Of a stretch of 64,000 nucleotides of DNA, positions 44,306-54,100 are shown in pieces; position 1 is the first letter of the stretch, and each line of letters opens with the position of its first letter. Source of the DNA: an uncultured Clostridia bacterium (GTDB lineage: Bacteria; Bacillota; Clostridia; Lachnospirales; CAG-274). The notes under the pieces are model-generated. The model was not told the origin of the DNA, did no database searches, and saw nothing but the letters and a program-made list of their open reading frames with translations. The stretch covers positions 6,102 to 70,101 of the forward strand of contig CAJTVH010000012.1 in NCBI GenBank assembly GCA_910579745.1, given 5' to 3'. The translations under genes were made by a program, and so were the position numbers.

Positions 44306-45199
44306 ATGATGGACCAAGCTGATAATCTGAGAAATTTAATAAACAGAAATAATCTTGAGCAGGCGACTAAGAAAGTTGAGCTTTCATCAAGGGTTATTAC
44401 TGTTACAAGCGGTAAGGGCGGAGTTGGCAAAACTAATTTTTCTTTAAATCTTGCTATTCAACTTAGTAGGTTTAACAAAAAAGTTGTTATTATCGACGCT
44501 GATTTTGGTTTAGCCAATATTGAGGTTCTTTTTGGCATTCTGCCAAAATATAACCTTGCCGATGTTTTAAGAGGGGAAAAAGATGTTGAGGAGGTTTTAA
44601 CTGACGGGCCTATGGGGATTAAATTTATCTCGGGGGGATCGGGTCTTAAAGAGCTTTCAAATATTACGGAAAAGCAGCTTAATTATTTTATTAATAATTT
44701 TTCTTATCTCGACGCTATTTCAGATATAATCATTATAGACACAGGTGCGGGAATTTCAAAATCTGTTGTAAATTTTATTAAGGCGTCTGACGAAACCATT
44801 ATTGTAACAACTCCTGAACCTACTTCTATTACAGACGCGTATGCTCTTATTAAAACCATTAAAGAGGAAAGTTTCGGTGGAATACCTGACTTTAAAGTTG
44901 TTGTAAACAGAGCGGACGACGATAATGAGGGAGATGAAATATTTAATAAAATATCAAGGGCTTCCTCAAAATTTTTAGGAGTACACTTACAAAACTTAGG
45001 ATATATACCTTATGATAAATTTTTAGTGAAAGCGGTCAAACATCAACAGCCCGCTACATTATGTTTTCCTAACTGTGAGTTTACAAAATCCATTGAAAAA
45101 ATAACAAATATTCTTATGGACGTTACAGTTGAGCAGAGTTCGGATAAATCGGGAATACGGGGATTTATGAAAAGGCTTGTAAACATTTTTGGGAATTAG
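44306..45199 (+). CDS. flhG: Flagellum number regulator FlhG (MinD-like ATPase)
   Basis: FlhG is a MinD-like ATPase that stimulates FlhF and limits flagellar number or position. The 297 residues have the deviant Walker A 'KGGVGKT' at 37-43, 'VVIIDADFGLANIEVLFG', 'IIIDTGAGIS' and a C-terminal amphipathic end. An N-terminal 'DQADNLRNLI' matches the FlhF-activating peptide of the family. Two adjacent ATGs could serve as start. Confidence 0.96.
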   Translation: MMDQADNLRNLINRNNLEQATKKVELSSRVITVTSGKGGVGKTNFSLNLAIQLSRFNKKVVIIDADFGLANIEVLFGILPKYNLADVLRGEKDVEEVLTDGPMGIKFISGGSGLKELSNITEKQLNYFINNFSYLDAISDIIIIDTGAGISKSVVNFIKASDETIIVTTPEPTSITDAYALIKTIKEESFGGIPDFKVVVNRADDDNEGDEIFNKISRASSKFLGVHLQNLGYIPYDKFLVKAVKHQQPATLCFPNCEFTKSIEKITNILMDVTVEQSSDKSGIRGFMKRLVNIFGN

Positions 45200-45216
45200 T
45201 TTGGAGGTGGCATAGT

Positions 45217-45888
45217 ATGTCTTTGCAACACATAAAAACGGGAAATAGAGTAGAAATTCATTTGAATAGGGGAAATGACATAAAATACACGAGTTTAGTC
45301 GAGGAAAATTATGAAGACGGAAAGCTACTTTTGTATATACCTATGATGTATGGCAAAATTATAAAGTTACCGATTGACGAGGAATATTCATTTACATTTG
45401 TTACAGAAAATGGTATACTTAAATATAACGCTCTTATAAAAGAATATGTTTATATGGATGATTTTAATTTTATGATTATAGAAGTAAAGTCAGAAATCGA
45501 AAGAGTTCAGAGGCGTGAGTTTTTTAGATTTGAATGTGTTTTGCCTCTTAAATTTACTGAGGTTTTGGACGGTGAGGAAAATGATAAGTCTTTATCGGAC
45601 GGAACTATACAGGATTTGGGCGAGGGAGGTATACGATTTTTATCAAATGAGGATATTGAAGTAGGAGACAGACTTAAATTTTTCATTACTTTAAATTATG
45701 ACCGTGCGGTAGCGATAGGCGATATATTGCATAAACAGGAATATCCTAAATCTAATTTTAAGTTTCAATATAGAGTTCAATTTTTTGATTTACAACAGCA
45801 AGAAAGAGATAGGATTCTTAAATACATATTTTTTGAGCAAAGATTTAAAGCGAGAAAAGACAGAGAAGAAGTTAGTATGGATGATTAA
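45217..45888 (+). CDS. PilZ-domain flagellar brake protein (YcgR-like)
   Basis: This 223-residue protein has an N-terminal YcgR-type beta domain ('LKTGNRVEIHL' region, here 'HIKTGNRVEIHL', and 'LPIDEEYSFTFVTENGILKY') and a C-terminal PilZ domain. The c-di-GMP motif RxxxR is present as R100-R104 ('RREFFR'); the second motif, usually D/N-x-S-x-x-G, reads D133-L-G-E-G-G138, with glycine in place of serine. It likely slows the motor when c-di-GMP is high. It occupies the place before cheD where cheB-cheA-cheW-cheC are often found. It follows GGAGGTGG. Confidence 0.88.
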   Translation: MSLQHIKTGNRVEIHLNRGNDIKYTSLVEENYEDGKLLLYIPMMYGKIIKLPIDEEYSFTFVTENGILKYNALIKEYVYMDDFNFMIIEVKSEIERVQRREFFRFECVLPLKFTEVLDGEENDKSLSDGTIQDLGEGGIRFLSNEDIEVGDRLKFFITLNYDRAVAIGDILHKQEYPKSNFKFQYRVQFFDLQQQERDRILKYIFFEQRFKARKDREEVSMDD

Positions 45889-45955
45889 AAGCTTATTTTT
45901 TATTAATTATGTACTTTATTTTAGCTGTTTTTTGATGTAATGGGAGTAGTGATAA

Positions 45956-46450
45956 ATGAGTTCATTTAGCAAAATGATTGTTGTTGGTATGGCAGATTTA
46001 AATGTGACAAAAAGTCCAGGAATCCTTACAACACTTGGATTAGGGTCGTGTGTGGGTATTTCTATTTATGACCATGTTAATAAAATAGCAGGGCTTGCTC
46101 ATATAATGCTTCCCGACAGTTCACAGATTAAAAATAATTCAAATGTAGCTAAATTCGCGGATTCCGCTATTAAGAAACTTATTATGGATATGTGTATGGT
46201 TGGAGCGAGGCGTGATTTTCTTAAAGCGAAAATAGCGGGAGGAGCCCAAATGTTCGCTTTTGATTCCACGAATGAAAATATGAGAATTGGTGATAGAAAT
46301 GTTGAGGCGTCCACAAGGATTTTACGGATGTACAATATTCCTATTGTCGCCAATCATACAGGCTCTAATTACGGAAGAACCATTGAGCTTTACGCGGAGG
46401 ACGGCAGGCTTATTGTTAAAACTATTGGTCACGGAACTTATGTTATATAA
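45956..46450 (+). CDS. cheD: Chemoreceptor glutamine deamidase CheD
   Basis: CheD deamidates chemoreceptor glutamines and in Firmicutes also stimulates CheC. The 164-residue protein has the catalytic cysteine and histidine of the family, C32 in 'LGLGSCVGISIYD' and H49 in 'IAGLAHIMLPDS', and 'AKIAGGAQMFAF' further on. Its usual partners CheC, CheA, CheW and CheB are not encoded in this locus. Confidence 0.95.
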   Translation: MSSFSKMIVVGMADLNVTKSPGILTTLGLGSCVGISIYDHVNKIAGLAHIMLPDSSQIKNNSNVAKFADSAIKKLIMDMCMVGARRDFLKAKIAGGAQMFAFDSTNENMRIGDRNVEASTRILRMYNIPIVANHTGSNYGRTIELYAEDGRLIVKTIGHGTYVI

Positions 46451-46462
46451 GGCGGTGAAAAT

Positions 46463-46741
46463 ATGATTGAAAAGTTACATATTTATATTGCAATTATTGC
46501 TGCGCTGATTGTTAATATTTGTTGTATTGTTATGTCAAATTCTCTATATACAAGTGTTTTGTATATTATTTTAACTATTGTCGCGTTTTATGTGATAGGA
46601 ATTTTTGTACGTAATTTTTTTGTTAAAAATTTTTATAATGAAGATAAGGTAAATATGGAGAATGAGCAAAATTCAGAAGCTGAGATAGCTGAGGAAGACG
46701 GTGTTGAAATATCACAGGACGCAGAGGAACAATTAATTTAA
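46463..46741 (+). CDS. Small membrane protein of the flagellar locus, unknown function
   Basis: This 92-residue protein has two hydrophobic helices (about 6-26 and 31-50), a basic stretch, and an acidic tail rich in glutamate. I do not recognise its family by name. It starts 12 bases after cheD behind AAGGCGGTG and precedes sigD, a place where small conserved membrane proteins are common in Clostridia. A role in motility is suggested only by position. Confidence 0.75.
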   Translation: MIEKLHIYIAIIAALIVNICCIVMSNSLYTSVLYIILTIVAFYVIGIFVRNFFVKNFYNEDKVNMENEQNSEAEIAEEDGVEISQDAEEQLI

Positions 46742-46868
46742 CAGATTTAAGTCAAGCGGGTCTGTTTCTTGTACAATTGGGTACTTGCTCACATATATTA
46801 TAAGTAGGTTTGAGAGGGCAGATTTACGTGTGTTTTTTGACAATTTTTTATAGGCGGGAGGGCAATTA

Positions 46869-47633
46869 ATGGCTGATAACATACAGGATTTATGGCAAGC
46901 TTACAGAAGCGCGAAAGAGCCAGCAATTAAAGAAAAGCTTATATTGGAATACGCTCCTCTTGTTAAACTTGTCGCGGGAAGGATAAGCATTCATATTGGT
47001 CAATATGTTGATTTTGATGATCTTATCAGCTATGGAATATTTGGTCTTATTGACGCTATTGATAAATTTAATATGGACAAGGGCGTTAAATTTGAAACTT
47101 ACGCCTCGCTGAGAATAAGAGGCGAAATTATTGATAATATCAGAAGGCTCGATTGGATTCCGAGAACATTGCGACAAAAAAGCAAACAGCTTGACAAATA
47201 TTATTCTAATCTTGAGTCAGAGCTCGGAAGAGAGCCGACTTATGAAGAAATCGCGGAACGTATGGAAACTTCTGTTGACGAGGTTAAGGATTTAATGCAG
47301 AAATCATCGGCGTTATCGTTAATTTCACTTGATGATTATATTGATACGAATAAAGACGTGACAGTCGCGGACGTTGTTCAGACTAAAGCCGATACACCCG
47401 ATTTGAGTTATGAAAAAAAAGAGGTTAAAGAAATACTTATTAACGCTATAAATAAACTTACGGAAAAAGAAAAAAAGGTTGTTACGTTATATTATTTTGA
47501 AGAACTTACACTTAAGGAAATAAGTAAAGTTATGAGTGTTTCGGAGTCAAGAATTTCTCAGATTCATTCGAAAGCTATCGTTAAACTTCAAAATAAGCTT
47601 GGTAAATATAAGTCTATTTTATTTTTGAATTAA
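46869..47633 (+). CDS. fliA: RNA polymerase sigma factor for flagellar operons (SigD/FliA)
   Basis: This 254-residue sigma-70 family factor matches SigD/FliA, which reads late flagellar and chemotaxis promoters. Region 2 holds 'DFDDLISYGIFGLIDAIDKF' and 'FETYASLRIRGEIIDNIRRL', followed by 'DWIPRTLRQKSKQLD'; region 4 holds 'LTEKEKKVVTLYYFEELTLK' and 'SVSESRISQIHSKAIVKLQ'. The ribosome binding site is GGCGGGAGGG. No FlgM gene lies in the window. Confidence 0.96.
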   Translation: MADNIQDLWQAYRSAKEPAIKEKLILEYAPLVKLVAGRISIHIGQYVDFDDLISYGIFGLIDAIDKFNMDKGVKFETYASLRIRGEIIDNIRRLDWIPRTLRQKSKQLDKYYSNLESELGREPTYEEIAERMETSVDEVKDLMQKSSALSLISLDDYIDTNKDVTVADVVQTKADTPDLSYEKKEVKEILINAINKLTEKEKKVVTLYYFEELTLKEISKVMSVSESRISQIHSKAIVKLQNKLGKYKSILFLN

Positions 47634-47650
47634 GTTGGGAGTTGATTTTC

Positions 47651-49042
47651 ATGGATGAGAATATTTCAAAAAATGAAAGTATTGATTTGGATATTTCCGC
47701 TGATAAAATGAGTGTTTCTATAATTTTTACAGAGCCTATTAATAATGGGAGTCTTCTAACTAAATCGGATATAGTAAGAAATTTAAACGGTAATGGTATA
47801 AGATATGGAATAGATGAGAATTTAATAGATGAGCTTCTTGCTAACAAAGAGTATGGAAGATGGTTTAAGGTAGCGGAAGGAGAAGAACCTCAAAAAGGCG
47901 TTGATGGATATATTGAGTATTTTTTCACTACAGATAAAAAGTCATTAAAGCCTAAAATGCTTGACGACGGTTCAGTGGATTATAAAAATATGAATCTTTT
48001 TGAAACCGCTGTTGAAAATCAAACTCTCGCTATTTCCCATCCTGCTGTTCCGGGAAAAGACGGGATGAATGTTTTCGCTAAAAGTATTCCGGCGGAGCGT
48101 CCCAAAAAAGCTCCCGCTCTTCCAAAGGGTAAAAATACAAAAATTCTTGAGGACGGCGTTACTCTTATTTCGGAAATAAGCGGAAGAATTTTTTATATGG
48201 ACGGCAGAGTAAGCGTATTTCCTATACTTGAGATTATGGGGGATGTTGACAACTCTACGGGAAATGTTGAGTTTTTGGGTACTATCGTTGTTAAAGGAAC
48301 AGTTTTGTCGGGGTTTTCAGTCAACGCGGGGGCCGATGTGGAGATAGAGGGTGCTGTTGAGGGCGCTATTATTAAAGCGAAAGGCAATGTTTTACTTATG
48401 AAAGGCGTGCAAGGCGGAGGAAAAGCTGTAATTGAGGCTGGAGGAGATATTAACGCTAATTTTATTGAAAGCAGTACTGTATCCGCTGGCGGAAACATAA
48501 CAGCTAATTCTATTATGCACAGTAAAGTTCGCTGTGGAAATATTTTGAATCTTGTCGGCAAACGAGGTCTTTTTGTCGGAGGGAAAGCGGTTGTCGGAAG
48601 TAAAATTGAGGCGAAAGTAATAGGCTCAAATATGGCTACGGTTACGGAGCTTGAGGTAGGAGTTGATCCTGTTCAGCTTGAGGAATATAAGCAAGCGGTT
48701 CAAAATATTGAAAAATATAATGAGCAATATAAAGAAACGGAAAAGGTTATTAATATCATTCAAAGAGTTGAACTTACTAAACTTACGGATGAAAAGAAAA
48801 AGATGCTTATGGACGCTATCAGGAACAAAATTGTACTTAAGTCAAAAATAAATGAGAATCAGCAGAAAGTTGAGACGATTATGCCGAGACTCAAACAAAA
48901 AAACGGCAGGGTTTCAGCCAGCAATGTTATTTACTCAGGAGTTAAAGTGACTATAAACGACGCTGTTATGTATGTAAGAGACGATTTACAGCATTGTTCT
49001 TTAATTAATAATAAGGGCAAGGTTTCTGTCGGCGCACTTTAA
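47651..49042 (+). CDS. FapA-type DUF342 protein
   Basis: This 463-residue protein belongs to the DUF342 (FapA) group: an N-terminal region with 'AIVNQTLAISHPAVPGKDG' in the form 'ENQTLAISHPAVPGKDGMNV', and a central beta-helix of repeated short segments ('GDVDNSTGNVEFLGTIVVKG', 'GADVEIEGAVEGAIIKAKGN'), then a coiled coil and a final beta segment. The function is not settled. The ATG at 47651 follows TTGGGAG and is preferred to the TTG three codons earlier. It is commonly found downstream of sigD in Clostridia. Confidence 0.85.
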   Translation: MDENISKNESIDLDISADKMSVSIIFTEPINNGSLLTKSDIVRNLNGNGIRYGIDENLIDELLANKEYGRWFKVAEGEEPQKGVDGYIEYFFTTDKKSLKPKMLDDGSVDYKNMNLFETAVENQTLAISHPAVPGKDGMNVFAKSIPAERPKKAPALPKGKNTKILEDGVTLISEISGRIFYMDGRVSVFPILEIMGDVDNSTGNVEFLGTIVVKGTVLSGFSVNAGADVEIEGAVEGAIIKAKGNVLLMKGVQGGGKAVIEAGGDINANFIESSTVSAGGNITANSIMHSKVRCGNILNLVGKRGLFVGGKAVVGSKIEAKVIGSNMATVTELEVGVDPVQLEEYKQAVQNIEKYNEQYKETEKVINIIQRVELTKLTDEKKKMLMDAIRNKIVLKSKINENQQKVETIMPRLKQKNGRVSASNVIYSGVKVTINDAVMYVRDDLQHCSLINNKGKVSVGAL

Positions 49043-49155
49043 TTTAAAAAGTTTGTGGTGTGTTAGTTTTAGAATGTTAAGTATTTTTATTTATGTTTGT
49101 ATATTATTATAATTTTAAATATTGTTTTTAAGCCTATTTTAGAGAAGGTGATTTT

Positions 49156-49458
49156 ATGGCTATTCAACCTATTGATTTGCAGCTTATGATGAACAGGTCT
49201 ACGGAGGTAAATCACTCAAACACTCAAAATCAAAGATATGACGCTCAGCAACAAGCTTTTAACGCCGAGTTTCAGCATCAAATCGAACAAACCGCTAATC
49301 AAACAAACGAGGTAAGCAAAACAGAGGAAAACGCTATTAAAGACGGACAAAGCAGAAACAAGGGAAGCTATAAGGGCAAAAAAGGCAAAGGCAAAAAGGA
49401 TGATGAAAAAAACGTTAAAAAAAATAAAAGCACGAGTCTTTTTGACGTCAGTATATAG
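49156..49458 (+). CDS. Small polar protein of the flagellar locus, unknown function
   Basis: This 100-residue protein starts 'MAIQPIDLQLMMNRSTEVNH', is rich in glutamine and asparagine, and ends in a lysine/glycine-rich tract ('KGSYKGKKGKGKKDDEKN'). I recognise no enzyme domain. It lies 113 bases after fapA behind GAAGGTGA and 17 bases before the DUF6115 gene, in a place where Clostridia often keep a short hypothetical gene. Confidence 0.7.
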   Translation: MAIQPIDLQLMMNRSTEVNHSNTQNQRYDAQQQAFNAEFQHQIEQTANQTNEVSKTEENAIKDGQSRNKGSYKGKKGKGKKDDEKNVKKNKSTSLFDVSI

Positions 49459-49475
49459 TTTTTAAGGAGATAAAA

Positions 49476-49958
49476 ATGTTATTTGACATTATATTGGTAT
49501 TATTAATAATTATTGGGATAATATTGGTTATTTTTGCTTACGCGAGCAAGAAAAAAGACAGTGGTGATAATGATTATTTTGAGGCTAACGCCTCTGTTCA
49601 GCTTGTTAAACAAGCGATTGATGACGCGGATAACGCTATTGAGCAGCTTAATAAAATATCTTCCAATATATTTGAGGAATTTGAGGAAAAATATCAAGAG
49701 CTTTTATTTTTATATCAAATGATTGACGATATGAAAGAAAAAAGAGCGAGAATTGATTTTAATACCGAGTCTCAAAAAGAGGTGAGTTTTAATAGAAATC
49801 AGGGTTATTCCGAGTCATTTAATTCTTTTAAAAATCCTAATCTTGAGAAAATCAGAAGTATGCGAGCGCAAGGTCTTTCTATAGCGGAGATTTCCAAAGC
49901 ACTTAATATGGGGCAAGGTGAAATTAAGCTTATTTTAGAACTTGGAAAGGCAAGGTGA
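49476..49958 (+). CDS. DUF6115 membrane protein (SwrB/YlxL position)
   Basis: This 160-residue protein has one N-terminal membrane helix (about residues 4-25), a coiled coil at about 42-98 and a C-terminal helix-turn-helix-like segment 'IRSMRAQGLSIAEISKALNMGQGEIKLILELG' (given in parts: 'IRSMRAQGLSIAEISKALNM', 'GQGEIKLILELGKAR'), the mark of the DUF6115 family. At this end of the Bacillus fla operon stands SwrB, which activates the export apparatus and has a similar layout, so a related role is possible. Confidence 0.8.
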   Translation: MLFDIILVLLIIIGIILVIFAYASKKKDSGDNDYFEANASVQLVKQAIDDADNAIEQLNKISSNIFEEFEEKYQELLFLYQMIDDMKEKRARIDFNTESQKEVSFNRNQGYSESFNSFKNPNLEKIRSMRAQGLSIAEISKALNMGQGEIKLILELGKAR

Positions 49959-49965
49959 TTTTTCT

Positions 49966-50676
49966 GTGGAAAAAAGAAGTTTTATTTTAGGTCTTGGGAT
50001 AGGGATTATTGTTTCCGTGATTATTATTTGGTCAGTATATAAGATTTCCGGTATTGGAAATGATGATATTACGAATTTGGAAATTGAGAGAAGAGCGAGA
50101 GAGCTTGGTATGGAGTATTTTTCAGAGAACGTTTCGGAGGAAAGTTCTGAGATTTCAAGTGAGGTTATAACATACGCTCCCGCTGTTTATGAGGCTGAGA
50201 CATCTGTAGCTGAAACATACGGAAACAAGGAGGAATTACCTCAAATTGAAAATAGTGTTAATGATGACTCTGAAAAGAAAAATACATCTAATAATGTTTT
50301 GCCGAATAAAAAAGTTTCAGAAAACAAAAGAACTGAAAATGATAAAAACAAGAAAGAGGTTTTTAACGGGATTGACGGAAATCCTGAAAAAGAGGATATG
50401 TCTAATGCCGAGGGCACTTTTGACGGGAAGGAAAATTCTCCTATTGAGCAAACGGGCGAATCTCTTGTGGACGTAACAATAACCGCTGGTACGAACGCGA
50501 GAAGAGTAAGTAATATTTTCGCTGAAAAAGGTATTATTGAAAACGCCGCCGAATATGAGAGGTTTTTAATTGATAACAAGAAAACAAAGAGCATAAGAAC
50601 TGGTAATTATAAAATTCCTAAAAATATAGGCTATGAGGAATTGACTAAAATAATTATTGAAAAACCCAAGAGGTAA
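49966..50676 (+). CDS. Membrane protein with YceG/MltG-like LysM segment, no lyase domain
   Basis: This 236-residue protein has an N-terminal membrane helix (about 8-27), a long acidic linker, and a C-terminal segment 'VDVTITAGTNARRVSNIFAE', 'KGIIENAAEYERFLIDN' and 'IRTGNYKIPKNIGYEEL' that matches the LysM-like N-terminal part of MltG. The catalytic transglycosylase domain, with its conserved glutamate, is absent. The GTG start at 49966 follows AAGGTGA; the upstream TTG lies inside the previous gene. It is the last gene of the locus and may bind peptidoglycan near the motor. Function is inferred only. Confidence 0.75.
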   Translation: MEKRSFILGLGIGIIVSVIIIWSVYKISGIGNDDITNLEIERRARELGMEYFSENVSEESSEISSEVITYAPAVYEAETSVAETYGNKEELPQIENSVNDDSEKKNTSNNVLPNKKVSENKRTENDKNKKEVFNGIDGNPEKEDMSNAEGTFDGKENSPIEQTGESLVDVTITAGTNARRVSNIFAEKGIIENAAEYERFLIDNKKTKSIRTGNYKIPKNIGYEELTKIIIEKPKR

Positions 50677-50679
50677 TTG

Positions 50680-50717
50680 AAACAGCGTGAATTATTTTGA
50701 TTTGCGCTGTTTTTTTA
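50680..50717 (+). terminator. Terminator of the flagellar locus
   Basis: AAACAGCG at 50680-50687 pairs with CGCTGTTT at 50705-50712, followed by five more T. It lies 3 bases after the last gene. Confidence 0.85.
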
Positions 50718-51119
50718 AAATATTAGGCGTTAAATGTATTGGACTTTTTTTGAATGTGTGTTAAAATTATAAAATATATAAAAAATAAAATATATTATGG
50801 TAAAGCTTTGTTTTACGCTAATCTCGCTAAAAAAATGATATAATATACAAGGCATTATAGCAATAACTGCTTTATTTCTCATAATTTTTTGGCGTGTTTT
50901 TTCAGTCAATTAACTATGAAAACACTTATATTTTTAAAGAGTTTGTTATTTTTATATTTTAATGAAAGTTCGATGATAATAACGGCGAAACGCAGTTTCG
51001 CGCGCGAGTTTTTGTTAAACTTTTTAAAAAGTTTGCGTAGTTTGAGGCAAAGCCTCAAGGTTTTTTGTTTTGAGAGCGTTTAATTAAATTTTTTTAAATA
51101 TTATAAAGGGTGTGAAATT
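50718..51119. other. Spacer before the second pectate lyase, with three adjacent hairpins
   Basis: No gene is supported. GCGAAAC-GCA-GTTTCGC (50985-51001), the palindrome AAACTTTTTAAAAAGTTT (51017-51034) and TTGAGGC-AAA-GCCTCAA (51042-51058, followed by GGTTTTTT) stand in a row, and this part is richer in G and C than its surroundings. The last hairpin could terminate. A TATAAT at about 50849 has no good -35. Positions 50871-50895 resemble the interior of the miniature inverted-repeat element. Confidence 0.5.
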
Positions 51120-54100
51120 ATGAACAGAAGAATAATAAGTTTAATAATGACGTTTATTTTGATTTTTTCTTATTGTTATGTTTGTGACGCGAGTGAGAAA
51201 GATATTTCTGCTGTCTCTGTCGCGGCTTTTCCCGGAGCGGAGGGAGGAGGAATGTATTCAAAAGGCGCAAGAGGTGTGGAAGCTCCTGAGGTTTATCATG
51301 TTACAACTCTTGAGGACGGCGGAAAGGGTTCTCTTAGGGACGCCGTTTCAAAAGGAGGTCGCTTTATTGTATTTGACGTGGGCGGAAATATAAAATTGAA
51401 TAGAAAATTGGATATATATGAAAGCAATATCACCATTTTAGGGCAGACTGCCCCTGGAGGGGGAATAAACATAGATAACGAGTGTGTTTCAATAAAAGGC
51501 AGTAATATAATTTTAAGGTATATGAGATTTAGAATGGGGTCTAAAACCAAAGAGGAGGATACAGTTACGGTATTAGACGGACATGACAATATAATAGACC
51601 ATTGCAGTATGAGTTGGGGCGTTGACGAGTGTTTGTCTGTTTACGCCGTAAAAAATTTTACGGTGCAATGGAGTATAATTTCGGAAAGCCTTAATAATTC
51701 AATACATACAAAAGGAACTCATGGAATGGGCGGAATATGGGGCGGAATTAACACGACGGCTCATCATAATCTACTTGCCACTCATAATAACAGAAATCCG
51801 ATGATAGGAACAGGCGCGACGGTACACTCACATGATAATACTCCGGATACAGACGGACTGGTTGATGTGAGGAACAATGTTGTTTATAATTGGGGAAACT
51901 CAATAGCTTATGGAGGACAGAACGGCGTTAGGGTAAATTTTATAGGAAATTATTATCGTCCTGGACCGGCGACAAAGCCCAATAAATTAAAAACGATTTA
52001 TAGTCCTCATGGAACAACCGGCGAGAGCAACTCGCTTCCGCAAAATGGGGGAACAACGGGAGCGGGAAAAGGTAAAATCGGATGGTCAACCACTCTTTTT
52101 GTTGATAAAAACATTATTGAGGGTGTGGATGATGTAAACGAGAATAATTGGGCGGGAGTTAAACTGAATTCTGATGTGGGAGTTTGGGAAGGGTCGTGGA
52201 TAAAATGCGAGAGTATAGAGGATGGGATATATGTTGACGGAATACTTAAGCCCAATGACGAGTATATATATGATTATCCCATTATTACTCAAGCTCCTGA
52301 GAAAGCTTATGGGGAAATTATAAAATACGCCGGAGCGTCGAAAGTGAGAGACAGCGTTGATGTTAGAGTGGTAAACGACGTAATTAACAAAACCGCTCCA
52401 ACGGGAAGCAAAAGCGGTTTGGGACTTATTGACTCTCCGGATGATGTTGGAGGATTTCCTGTCATTATGGGAGGGGAAAAGCCTATAGACAGCGATAACG
52501 ATGGTATACCTGACTATTGGGAAGATAAAAATGGTTATAATAAATTTGATTTTACAGATTCCGTGAGAATTGAGAAGGATGGGTACACTCCCTTGGAGAA
52601 ATATTGTGAGGATATTATTGTTCCGAAAGGAATTGTAAAAGCCGATAAATCAGCTTTAACCAATGAAATATATACGGCGCTTAAAATCAAAAGATTTGGA
52701 TATACTGAAAATTCATGGCTGGAATTTGAAAAAGCTTTACGAGAGGCGCAGAATACGGCGGGAATGGTTTATCCAACAAAAGAAGAAATTGATAACGCTT
52801 TAGAAATTCTAATAAAAGGCAAAGAAGCGCTTGAGGTTGACGCGAAATATGAGATAAAGTCTTTAATAGATAAAGCGGAGAGTTTAATTTATGAGGAATA
52901 TACGGAGGATAGTTTTAGATTAATGCTTCAGATACTTGGCAACGCTAAAAAAGTATATGAAGATCAAAACGCCGATATTTCCGAGATTAATGATATATCT
53001 TTAAAACTAAATAACGCGTTAAATAATTTAAAAATTAATTATAAATATAGACTTAGATCAAAAGTCGAAAAAGTGAGAAAGTTGAATCAAATGAATTTTG
53101 ATGTAAATGGTTTAGAGGAATTATTAAATGTTTTGGAAACCGCGGATAATACTTTGGCGGAAGGCGATTATGCTGATGAGTTATATAAAAAACTGTTTGA
53201 CGATATAGAAAACCAATTACACAATTTAATTTCATCGAAGGACAAGGCTGAAAGGGTTACAGGTGATTTTGAGAAAATGGTTTGCTTTAACATCGCTAAC
53301 GGGACTTACGGTGATTATCAAGTTGTGCTTTCAGGGAATAATGACAGTGCTTATGTAAAAGAAAATATCGCGGGAAATATTTCCAAATCTTTTATCTTAA
53401 ATGACAATAGTGATAAAAGAACAAGTTTTAAGCAAAAGTTTAAGGAAAAAGAGAAGGGCATATTAAATTTTAAAGGGGATTTTTGTTTTTTAAGCGAACC
53501 TTTAAGTGAAACGATTTTTTTCAGACTGGCTGATTATGATTATGTAAAAAACTCATCAAATAATTTTTTTGACGTTTCTGTAATACAATCAAATGGAAAC
53601 GCGTATTTGAGATGCAGAAATTATACAACCGAAGAGATTGTGTCAACTAAAATAAGTGAAATTCCTTTTGAGAAAAATAAATGGTACAGTATTTCAGTGA
53701 CTGTTGATACGGTAAAAAAAGTTTGCAGGGTTTCTTTTGAGGACACATTATCGGATGATATTAATTTAAATATGGAAAATGTCGGAGTGGACAGCTTTTC
53801 GATAGAAACTCCAGGAAGCAAATCATCTGTTTTAGCTATGGACAATATTACTTTTACAAAAACAAAAAAAGATTATGAGATTAATAATTTTTCTGTAAGT
53901 GAAAATTCTCTTTCAAATGGAAAAGTTACTGTAAAGACGGATTTAATAAATTATGATGGAGATGAGAGCGTAAATTTTATAACGGCAAGCTATGAAAATG
54001 AAAAACTTGTCGATATTGATTTTAAAAAATTAAATATTTCAAAATTAAGCGAAATAAAAAATATATCTTCCGAAATTGAGATAGGCGAAAATTCAAAAAA

